Source of the DNA: Burkholderia sp. SRS-46
Lineage (GTDB): Bacteria; Pseudomonadota; Gammaproteobacteria; Burkholderiales; Burkholderiaceae
Reading direction: 5' to 3'
Length of the DNA stretch: 64,000 nt
NCBI RefSeq assembly: GCF_004343775.1
Contig: NZ_PTXL01000002.1
Coordinates: 1,197,648-1,261,647, forward strand
Positions 11,604 to 18,985 of this stretch are shown here, one piece after another. The stretch's first letter is position 1, and each line of letters starts with the position of its first letter. The notes beneath the pieces were generated by a model. It was not told the DNA's origin. It was given only the letters and a program-made list of their open reading frames with translations, and searched no databases. Made by a program: the position numbers and the translations under genes.

Positions 11604-11762
11604 ATGGCACACAGCATCGTGCAAATCGTCGTGATGCTCGTGATCCTGGCGCTCGCACTGCTGTTCTTCATCGAACGGCGCAGCCGCGACCGAATCCGCG
11701 AGCGCCTGCTGCACCGATCCTCGCGGCGATCGCATCGCTCGCATACGCATCATCATCCGTGA
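11604..11762 (+). CDS. Tiny membrane protein with His/Arg-rich tail, 52 residues
   Basis: Translation from the ATG at 11604 gives MAHSIVQIVVMLVILALALL, one transmembrane helix, then FFIERRSRDRIRERLLHRSS and a cationic C-terminal tail rich in His (RRSHRSHTHHHP), stop TGA at 11760. The ribosome-binding site GGAGG stands 6-7 bases before the ATG. By the positive-inside rule, the basic tail should be cytoplasmic. It follows the 62-residue membrane gene by 46 bases and is probably co-transcribed. No homologue comes to mind. The histidines could bind metal, but that is conjecture. Confidence 0.55.
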   Translation: MAHSIVQIVVMLVILALALLFFIERRSRDRIRERLLHRSSRRSHRSHTHHHP

Positions 11763-11777
11763 TCGCGCACGCTGCGC

Positions 11778-11799
11778 ATGGCGCGCGCCGGCGCGCCAT
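11778..11799. terminator. GC-rich hairpin between convergent genes
   Basis: ATGGCGCGC - GCCG - GCGCGCCAT forms a perfect 9-base-pair stem with a 4-base loop, sitting 15 bases after the stop of the 52-residue membrane gene and before the convergent DUF3617 stop at 11862. There is no T-run on either side, so it may be a Rho-type or mRNA 3'-end-stabilising structure rather than a classic intrinsic terminator. Confidence 0.45.
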
Positions 11800-11861
11800 C
11801 CATATGACGGAATCCGAAGCAATGTGATTTTCCGGCGCGTACACGGCCGCCGGCCCGCCGG

Positions 11862-12290
11862 TCACCGGCAATCGCCAACCCGCTTGCCGCGCCACGTCCA
11901 CGCCATTGTGTAAGCACCGGCCTGCGCGTGCTGGCCGCGCAATTGCCCCTTGAGGTCGTAGCTCGTCGGCGTGACGCTGCCCGCGACGTTCGCCGTGCCG
12001 CGCCCCTGCGCGTTCGCACACGACATCGCCACCTTCAGCGTCGTGCCCGCGTAGTCCCAGTTCGTGATCGTGCAGGTGAGGTTGTCGCGCCGCATGCGCG
12101 CTTCCATCGTCGCGCGGATGTGCTTCGCGTCGGCGTCGGTCAGGCACTGGTCGGGCACCGGTCCGCCCGAAGGCAGCGGCTTGCCGTTCAGCGTATAGGC
12201 GCTGTCGTCGTGCCACATGCCCGGCGACACGGTTTGTGCGAACGAGGCAACGGCAAAGCCGGCGAGCCCGGCGGCGATCAACAGTTTCAT
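11862..12290 (-). CDS. DUF3617-family periplasmic protein
   Basis: The 142-residue product has a signal peptide (MKLLIAAGLAGFAVASFAQ, cleavage after AQ near residue 19) and the DUF3617 pattern: SPGMWHDDSAY near the start, a cysteine pair region CLTDADAK and LTCTITNWDY, and a terminal GDCR. These proteins are small, secreted, beta-rich and of unknown function; the conserved cysteines suggest disulfides. It lies 75 bases downstream of the OmpA-like gene in the same direction and may share its transcript. No clear ribosome-binding site is visible before the ATG. Confidence 0.75.
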   Translation of the reverse strand: MKLLIAAGLAGFAVASFAQTVSPGMWHDDSAYTLNGKPLPSGGPVPDQCLTDADAKHIRATMEARMRRDNLTCTITNWDYAGTTLKVAMSCANAQGRGTANVAGSVTPTSYDLKGQLRGQHAQAGAYTMAWTWRGKRVGDCR

Positions 12291-12365
12291 GGTTTCGGCT
12301 TCGAGTGGGCAGGTGCCGGCGCGGCCGCCTGGGCCGCGGCCGCGCGAGACGAAGTGGAACGACGG

Positions 12366-13358
12366 TTATTGCTGGACGAGTTCGACGCGGCGGTTCTGCG
12401 CGCGCCCCGCGTCGTCGCCGTTGGAGGCCACCGGCGACAGCGACGCGACGCCCTTCGCGGCGAGACGCGCCGGTGCGATCCGGTAGGTCGTTGCCAGCGC
12501 CTGCGCGACCGCTTCGGCGCGCTTCTGCGACAGGTCGGCATTGCGCGCGAACGGCCCTTGATTGTCGGTGTGGCCGACGATGTACACCTTCAGCGCCGGG
12601 TTCGCCGTCAGCAGTTTCGCCATCTCGTCGAGCTGTGCCTTCGATTCCGGCTTGACCTGTGCCTTGTCGGTATCGAAGTAGATGCCGTACAGCGCGACCT
12701 TGCCGGTCGCGGCGAGCCCTTTCTGCAACGCGCCCGAATCGAGCACCTTGACCTGGCCGGTCTGCATCGGCTTCACCTCGACGACTTCCTCGTAGACGAG
12801 CGTGCGCTTGTTCGACGCAGAATCGTCCATGATGTGCAGGAACACGTACGCATCGCCGGACGCACGCGGGAGCTTCGCGAGGATCGTGCGGTGCTTGTCG
12901 CCGAAATAGGATTGGCCGACACCCGACTGCGCGACCCGGTTCGAGCTGATCACCACGCTCTGGAATTCGAGACCGCCGCCCTTGCCGCATTGCTCCTGCG
13001 TGCAGCGGAACAGAATCTGGAAACCGCCCTTCTGCAGCGCGTCGAGATAGTTGCGCTCCACTTCCAGCGTCGACTTGCCGCCGCCGATCGTGTACGAGAT
13101 GCGCGTGACCTTGCCTTCCAGGCTGAGGCCCTTGGCGGCCTTCTGGTCGTCGATCGGCTGGTTCGGCAGGAAGGCTTCGTCGAACACCGTCTGCGAGTAC
13201 GCATTGATGGTCGCGCCCGCGAAGCGCGTGAGCAGCGGGTGGTCTTTCGAGCCCGACGTGTCGCCGGCGGCGAACGAGTGCGCGGACACCGCCAGCAGCG
13301 CGGCGGCGGACAGCAGGCGGAACATGGAAAATGCGGCGGACGATGCTGCGATCTTCAT
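12366..13358 (-). CDS. OmpA-family outer-membrane protein with DUF4892-like domain
   Basis: The 330-residue product has a signal peptide ending near AHSFAA (residue 31), a DUF4892-like domain (about 35-200), and a C-terminal OmpA peptidoglycan-binding domain (about 215-330) with the signature YIVGHTDNQGPFARNADLSQ and the closing RRVEL. FDTDKAQVKPESKAQLDEMA is the first OmpA-domain strand and helix. It probably anchors the outer membrane to peptidoglycan. The ATG at 13358 gives an 11-residue lead before a second Met (MFRLLSAAA) that would give a more standard signal peptide, so the start could be 33 bases further in. Its neighbour downstream is the DUF3617 gene. Confidence 0.85.
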   Translation of the reverse strand: MKIAASSAAFSMFRLLSAAALLAVSAHSFAAGDTSGSKDHPLLTRFAGATINAYSQTVFDEAFLPNQPIDDQKAAKGLSLEGKVTRISYTIGGGKSTLEVERNYLDALQKGGFQILFRCTQEQCGKGGGLEFQSVVISSNRVAQSGVGQSYFGDKHRTILAKLPRASGDAYVFLHIMDDSASNKRTLVYEEVVEVKPMQTGQVKVLDSGALQKGLAATGKVALYGIYFDTDKAQVKPESKAQLDEMAKLLTANPALKVYIVGHTDNQGPFARNADLSQKRAEAVAQALATTYRIAPARLAAKGVASLSPVASNGDDAGRAQNRRVELVQQ

Positions 13359-13529
13359 TGAGTCTCTCGGAAAGGATTTGTTGTTCGGTCGATGCGCCCA
13401 GGCGCGCGCATCTTACCAAATCTTTCCGGGAAAATTTTCGATAACTGAATGATTTTCGGCAGCGTTTTGCGCGGGATCGTTTTCAATCCTTCAACCTGAC
13501 GCCGCGCGTCATCCTGCGCGGCGCCGAGG

Positions 13530-15503
13530 CTACCCGACGTTCATCGGCAGCAGCACCATCTGCTTGCCTTCGACATGCAGGCGCGCCTGCAGCTCGACGG
13601 GCGTCTGGTTGTGCAGCCATGCGGTGAGGAAGTTCACGCGCCGGAAGATCAGCTTGCTCGCGAAGCACACGCTGTTCGGAAATTCGTCGAGCGTCGCCGA
13701 AGCCAGGTTCATGAACTCGACGACCGGATTCGTGCCGAACGCGATCCGGTAATCGGCCGCGATACCGTTTCGCCGGCAATGCGCGACGTAGTAGTCGAGC
13801 GATTCGGTGATCGTGTGCCGCAGCCGCTCGAGATGCTCGTGCCCGTCGTACGCCTTCGCGTCGACCTCGCCGACCGCGAGGAAGATCACGTTGCGGAAGT
13901 GCCCCGGAAACAGCCGGTTCACCCACAGCAGCGCGTGCATGCTCGCCCCGCGATGCTTGCCGACCAGCAGCACCGCGGTCGGCTGCGACGGATCGGGTTT
14001 GCCGGGTGCGGCGGCTTCGTCGACCACCGGCGGCGTGCCGGAGAACAGCGCGTCCTCCTTCGCGAGCTGCGTGCGCGTATCCGCGTAGTGGCGGTTGATC
14101 ATGAAGCACAGCGCGACCACCGCGCTCGTCACGAGCACCGTCAGCCAGCCGCCCGCCGTGAACTTCTCGATCAGCGTGATCGCGAGCACCGTCGCCGTCA
14201 CCACCAGCCCGATCGACGTCAGGAAGAAATGCTTGTACCAGCTGCGGTCCGCGCGGCGCTGGCGCCACCAGTAGGTGCTCATGCCGAGCAGCGACAGGCT
14301 GAACGTGAGGAACACGTTGATGCTGTACAGCACGACCAGCACGTCCACGCTGCCATGCGTCCACAGCAGGATCAGCAGGCTCGACAGGCCCACGACGATG
14401 ATGCCGTTCTGCCGCACGAGCCGCGTCGACAGGTCGCGGAAATGGCGCGGTACCCACGAGTCGGACGCCATGTTCGACAGCACGGCCGGGCCGTCGAGAA
14501 AGCCGGTTTGCGCGCCGACGAGCAGCAGCCCCGCCTCGAACGCGAGCACGGCCGCGAGCAGCGCGTGGCGCGCGAACGCCGAGCCGAGCCCGAGCTGGTC
14601 GATCACGCTGCCGAACACCACGGCGTTGAGCGTCTGCCCTTCGACCGGCGCCGCGTGCCACAGCATGTAGAGCAGGATGATCCCGCCCGCGGTGAACGCG
14701 AGCGACGTCGACATGTACAGCATCGTCACCTTGCCGTTCGGCACGCGCGGTTCCGCGAGCATGTTCACGTTGTTCGACACGGCCTCGAGGCCGGTGTACG
14801 TGCCGCCGCCGAGCGAGAACGCGCGCATCAGCAGCGCGAGCATCACGAAGGTGCCGAGCGACTGCGACATCCCGTGCGCCTCGTGCACCGCGTCGGGCAC
14901 GATCGACGCGAGGTGCTGGCCGTGCGTCGCGACGCCGTACACGATCAGCCCGAAGTGCAGCACGACGAAGCCGATGAAGATCGGCAGCAGCACCATGATC
15001 GATTCCTTCATGCCGCGGAAGTTGAGCCCCGTCATCAGCACGATCAGCACGATCTCGGTCGTCAGCTTGAATGACTGCGCGCTCACCGGCAGCAGGCTGT
15101 AGAACGCGTCGACGCTGCTCGCGAGCGAGGTCGCGACGGTCAGCACGTAGTCGACCAGCAGCGCCGCGCCGGACACGAGCCCCGGCTTCGCACCGAGCAG
15201 CGCGGTGGCGACGCGGTAGCCGCCGCCACCCGTCGGGAACAGCTCGATCACCTGGTTGTAGCCGATCGCGATGATGAACACCGTCGCGGCGGTCGCCAGC
15301 GCGAGGAACAGCGCGAGCGGGGTGTGGTGGCCGAGCGCGAGGAACGCCTCCTCCGGGCCGTAGCACGACGACGACAGGCCGTCCGCGCCGAGCCCGACCC
15401 ACGCGAGCAGCGGCGTCACGGCGATCGCATGGCGCGTGCGCGGATCGAGGGGATCGAGCGGCTTGCCGACGAGCGCCTGCCACATCTTCTGAAGTTGGGT
15501 CAC
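13530..15503 (-). CDS. KimA-like APC-superfamily permease (possible K+ importer)
   Basis: The product, 657 residues from the GTG at 15503, has about 12 hydrophobic segments and a C-terminal cytosolic domain (about 500-657) of universal-stress-protein type. Motifs match Bacillus KimA/YdaO as I recall it: VGKPLDP at the N terminus, GADGLSSSCYGPEEAF in helix 1, FPTGGGGYRVA, and LVDYVLTVATSLASSVDA in helix 3. KimA is a proton-coupled potassium importer; an amino-acid substrate remains possible because annotation pipelines often call this family an amino-acid permease. The start was chosen for GGGAGGG 3 bases upstream; in-frame alternatives are an ATG at 15536 and a GTG at 15545. It seems transcribed alone. 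Confidence 0.75.
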   Translation of the reverse strand: MTQLQKMWQALVGKPLDPLDPRTRHAIAVTPLLAWVGLGADGLSSSCYGPEEAFLALGHHTPLALFLALATAATVFIIAIGYNQVIELFPTGGGGYRVATALLGAKPGLVSGAALLVDYVLTVATSLASSVDAFYSLLPVSAQSFKLTTEIVLIVLMTGLNFRGMKESIMVLLPIFIGFVVLHFGLIVYGVATHGQHLASIVPDAVHEAHGMSQSLGTFVMLALLMRAFSLGGGTYTGLEAVSNNVNMLAEPRVPNGKVTMLYMSTSLAFTAGGIILLYMLWHAAPVEGQTLNAVVFGSVIDQLGLGSAFARHALLAAVLAFEAGLLLVGAQTGFLDGPAVLSNMASDSWVPRHFRDLSTRLVRQNGIIVVGLSSLLILLWTHGSVDVLVVLYSINVFLTFSLSLLGMSTYWWRQRRADRSWYKHFFLTSIGLVVTATVLAITLIEKFTAGGWLTVLVTSAVVALCFMINRHYADTRTQLAKEDALFSGTPPVVDEAAAPGKPDPSQPTAVLLVGKHRGASMHALLWVNRLFPGHFRNVIFLAVGEVDAKAYDGHEHLERLRHTITESLDYYVAHCRRNGIAADYRIAFGTNPVVEFMNLASATLDEFPNSVCFASKLIFRRVNFLTAWLHNQTPVELQARLHVEGKQMVLLPMNVG

Positions 15504-15711
15504 GATCCCTCCCGGTGGCAGACGCGCCGGCGTCATCCTCTCCACGTTAGATGGGTTCGCAAGCGTCCGCCAGTCGGCGGATTCCTTAGGTTCGCCAATT
15601 TTTCTGACGAACGGCTTTCAGCATGCCGACGTCGGGCAGACAGGGCCGTGCGGCCCGGCGGTGCCGCGCGGCGCCGCCGGTTGCAGGTGGAGGGATCGGG
15701 GCGCGCGCCGG

Positions 15712-18552
15712 CTACGTCACGGCCGGCGCCGGCGCGGCGGCGGTCTCGGCGATCATCCGCCGCAGCTCGGGCACGCAGGAGCCGCACTGCGTGCCGCACT
15801 TGAGCTGCGACTGCAGGCTCGCGAGCCGCTCCGGCGCGGTGGCGGCCGCCGGACAACCGGCGAGCGCGGTGCGGATGTCGCGCTCGCTGACGCCCACGCA
15901 ATTGCACACCGCGCGGCCGCGCGCGGGCGCGGCCTGCAGCGGCACGCGCCCCGCGAACAGCAACATCCGGCCGATCGCGCCGACGCTCGCGCCGCTGTCG
16001 ACGTAGTCGCGCAGCACGGCCGCGCTGTCCTCGGTCGCACCGGCCGCGCCCGACACCGAGAACGCGGTCAGCGCGCCGTCGACCACCCGCACGCGGCGGC
16101 CGGTGCCGCGCCGCGCATCGCCGTAGCTCATCACGTCGGCCGCCTGCTCGGGCAGCCCGAGCAGCGCCTCGATCTCGCGCTGCAGCGCGACCGGCACGGG
16201 TTCGTACGCGGCCGCGCGCCATGCGAGCCCCGCGTAGTCGTCGGTGCCGAACGGCACGCAGCTCGCATACGGAAACCGCGCGAACAGCGTGCGCAATTGC
16301 CGCTGCCGGGCCAGCCATTCGCCGGCCGGCAGCCGCGCGGCAATCATCCAGCGCCACGGCAGGTCGGCCTTCAGCAGCTTGATCGCCGCGTGCTTCAACT
16401 CCGGCTGGCGCGAATACGGGTCGAGCGCGGGCGACGTCACCGTGTTGACGCCCGCGCCGACGCGGTTGCCGGCCACCCCGGACACGAATTCGTCGCCCCA
16501 GTGCATCGGCGTGAACGCCTGGCCGGACGCGATCGCGTCGTCCGCGCGCGCGGGCAGCAGCATGCTGCCGCGGCGCGACGTCAGGTGCACGAAATCGTGC
16601 GGCCCGATGCCGAGCCGCGCGCAGTCGCCCGGATTCAGGTCGACGCCCGGCGCCGGCGCATGCGCGAACAGCTTCGGCACGCTGCCGGTGCGGCTGCAGC
16701 CGTGCCACTGGTCGCGCAGGCGGCCGGTGGTCAGCGCGAAGCCGTAGCGCGAATCGGCCGGCTCCGCGACCGCCTGGTAGGGCGTCGCGACGAAGCGCGC
16801 GCGGCCGTCGGCGGTCGGGAAGCGCCCGTCGCCATACAGGCGCGCCGCGCCGTGCGCCGCGCCGGCCGGAAACGGCCACTGCTGCGGGCCGTCGCGCGCG
16901 AGCAGCGGCCACGACAGCCCGCTGATGTCGCAATCGCGTCCGGCGGTGGTCGCGCGGTGCTCGTTCCAGACCGCTTCCGGATCGTCATACGGAAACAGCG
17001 TCGGGCGGCTGGGCGCGAGCCGCGCCTCGAGCCGCCGGCCGACCTCGGCGGCGATCCGCCAGTCGGCGCGCGCGTCGCCGTAGGGCGCGACCGCCGCGCG
17101 CACGCGCGAGATGCGGCGCTCGGAATTGGTCACGGTGCCGTCCTTCTCGCCCCAGGTCGCCGCGGGCAGCAGCACGTCCGCGTACGGCGCGGTGCCGGTA
17201 TGCGCATACGCGTCCTGCAGCACGACGAATTCCGCGCGCGCGAGCCCCGCGCGCACGGCCGGCTGGTTCGGCAGCGAATGCGCGGGGTTCGTGCAGACGA
17301 TCCACACCGCCTTCAGGTCGCCCGCCGCGAGCCGGTCGAACATCTCGACCGCCGTGAGGCCCGGCTGCGCGGGCACGTCGTCGACGCCCCACAGCCGCGC
17401 GATCTCCGCGCGCTCGGCCGGGTTCGCGAGATCGCGGTGCGCGGAGGCGAGCGTCGCCATCCCGCCCACCTCGCGGCCGCCCATCGCGTTCGGCTGCCCG
17501 GTCAGCGAAAACGGCCCCGCGCCGGGCTTGCCGATCTGCCCGGCCGCGAGATGCAGGTTGATCAGCGCGACGTTCTTGTGCGTGCCGTCGGCCGACTGGT
17601 TCAGGCCCTGGCAGTACAGCGACAGCGACGGGCCGTCGGCGAACCAGCGCGCGGCCTGCACGATATCGTCGGCGCGCAGCCCGCACACCTGCGCCGCGAC
17701 GGCGGGCGACCATTCGCGCACGCTGTCGCGCACCGCGTCGAAGCCGTTCGTATGCGCGTCGATGAACGCTTGGTCGAGCCGGCCGTCCCACACCAGCACG
17801 TGCAGCATCGCGTTGAACAGCGCGACGTCGGTGCCCGGCTGCAGCGCGAGATGCAGCGTCGCGTCGCTCGCGGAATCGGTGCGGCGCGGGTCGGCGACGA
17901 TCACCTTCAGCGCCGGGTTGCGCTCGCGCGCGGCTTCGAGCCGGCGGTACAGGATCGGATGCGCGAACGCCGGGTTCGCGCCGGCGATCAGCACCGTGCC
18001 CGCATGGTCGAGATCCTCGTAGCTGCACGGCGGCGCATCGGCGCCGAGCGATTTCTTGTAGCCGACCACGGCCGAGCTCATGCACAGCCGCGAATTCGAG
18101 TCGATGTTGTTGGTGCCGATCAGCCCTTTCGCGAGCTTGTTGAAGACGTAGTAGTCCTCGGTCAGCAGTTGCCCGGAAATGTAGATGCCGACCGCATCGC
18201 GGCCGTGCTGCTCGACGACGCGCGCGAGGCGCGCGGCGACGTGGTCGAGCGCATCGTCCCACGCCACGCGGGTGCGGGCCGTATCGCGCGACAGCCGCAG
18301 CTCGGGATGCGTCGCGCGGGTCTGCGCATGGCGCTCGGGCGTGGTGCTCAGGTGCAGCGTGCTGCCCTTCGAGCACAGCCGGCCGAAGTTCGCCGGGTGC
18401 TCGGGGTCGCCGCGCACGCCGACGATCGCCGCGCGCCCGTCGGCGCCCCGCTGCGTCTGGATGATCACGCCGCACCCGACGCCGCAATAGCAGCACGTCG
18501 AGCGGGTTTCATGCAGGTCCGGCCTGTCTTGCGTCGTTGCCGCTTCCTTCAT
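15712..18552 (-). CDS. nasA: Assimilatory nitrate reductase catalytic subunit
   Basis: The 946-residue molybdopterin oxidoreductase has an N-terminal [4Fe-4S] motif, CCYCGVGCGV with a distal Cys in GRLCSKGSTLH (residues about 20-60), the molybdopterin domains, a molydopterin-dinucleotide-binding domain (DLNPGDCARLGI near 650) and a C-terminal BFD-like [2Fe-2S] region with CNCVGVSERDI and CGTQCGSCVPEL. That extra cluster is typical of assimilatory NasA/NasC-type enzymes and lets them take electrons from a cytosolic donor. No Tat signal is present, so it is cytoplasmic. The start ATG at 18552 overlaps the nirD stop as ATGA; an in-frame ATG at 18576 is less likely. It reduces nitrate to nitrite for NirBD. 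Confidence 0.93.
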   Translation of the reverse strand: MKEAATTQDRPDLHETRSTCCYCGVGCGVIIQTQRGADGRAAIVGVRGDPEHPANFGRLCSKGSTLHLSTTPERHAQTRATHPELRLSRDTARTRVAWDDALDHVAARLARVVEQHGRDAVGIYISGQLLTEDYYVFNKLAKGLIGTNNIDSNSRLCMSSAVVGYKKSLGADAPPCSYEDLDHAGTVLIAGANPAFAHPILYRRLEAARERNPALKVIVADPRRTDSASDATLHLALQPGTDVALFNAMLHVLVWDGRLDQAFIDAHTNGFDAVRDSVREWSPAVAAQVCGLRADDIVQAARWFADGPSLSLYCQGLNQSADGTHKNVALINLHLAAGQIGKPGAGPFSLTGQPNAMGGREVGGMATLASAHRDLANPAERAEIARLWGVDDVPAQPGLTAVEMFDRLAAGDLKAVWIVCTNPAHSLPNQPAVRAGLARAEFVVLQDAYAHTGTAPYADVLLPAATWGEKDGTVTNSERRISRVRAAVAPYGDARADWRIAAEVGRRLEARLAPSRPTLFPYDDPEAVWNEHRATTAGRDCDISGLSWPLLARDGPQQWPFPAGAAHGAARLYGDGRFPTADGRARFVATPYQAVAEPADSRYGFALTTGRLRDQWHGCSRTGSVPKLFAHAPAPGVDLNPGDCARLGIGPHDFVHLTSRRGSMLLPARADDAIASGQAFTPMHWGDEFVSGVAGNRVGAGVNTVTSPALDPYSRQPELKHAAIKLLKADLPWRWMIAARLPAGEWLARQRQLRTLFARFPYASCVPFGTDDYAGLAWRAAAYEPVPVALQREIEALLGLPEQAADVMSYGDARRGTGRRVRVVDGALTAFSVSGAAGATEDSAAVLRDYVDSGASVGAIGRMLLFAGRVPLQAAPARGRAVCNCVGVSERDIRTALAGCPAAATAPERLASLQSQLKCGTQCGSCVPELRRMIAETAAAPAPAVT

Positions 18553-18956
18553 GCAGCACGCCCCGGTTCGGCGCACGCGGGCGCGACGGGCGCATCGGAC
18601 GCGTCGTCACCCACGGCGAGCGACGCAAGTTCGCTGCGCCTGAGCATCACCACGTCGCCCGCGCACGCGACGCTGAACACCGGCGTGCAGCCGTCGTCGG
18701 GCGGCAGCGCGCAGCCGCTGCCGAACGCCACGTTGAAGCCGTGCAGCGGGCAGCTCACCTGCTCGCCATGCACGATCCCCTGCGACAGCGGGCCGCCGCG
18801 ATGCGGGCAGCGGTCGAGCAGCGCGAACACGCGGTCGCCCGCGGTGCGGAACACGGCGACGGGCGCGCCCTCGGCCCGCCTGACGACGCGCGCGCCGAGC
18901 GGCGGAATCTCGTCGATCCGGCAGACCGCGATCCAGTCAGGTTCGAAAGTGGACAT
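18549..18956 (-). CDS. nirD: Nitrite reductase (NADH) small subunit, Rieske type
   Basis: The 135-residue product is a Rieske-fold subunit with intact [2Fe-2S] ligands: C50-P-H52-R-G and C69-P-L-H72-G. The enteric NirD lacks these ligands, so this version probably carries a real cluster, as in Rieske-type NirD proteins of other proteobacteria. It forms the assimilatory nitrite reductase with NirB. The gene follows nirB by 29 bases, has GGAG 9 bases before its ATG, and overlaps nasA by 4 bases. The last 25 residues after VVMLRRSEL are Ala/Pro-rich and probably disordered. Confidence 0.92.
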   Translation of the reverse strand: MSTFEPDWIAVCRIDEIPPLGARVVRRAEGAPVAVFRTAGDRVFALLDRCPHRGGPLSQGIVHGEQVSCPLHGFNVAFGSGCALPPDDGCTPVFSVACAGDVVMLRRSELASLAVGDDASDAPVAPACAEPGRAA

Positions 18957-18985
18957 CGTAAGGTCTCCTGGCGGTTTCAACGGCG

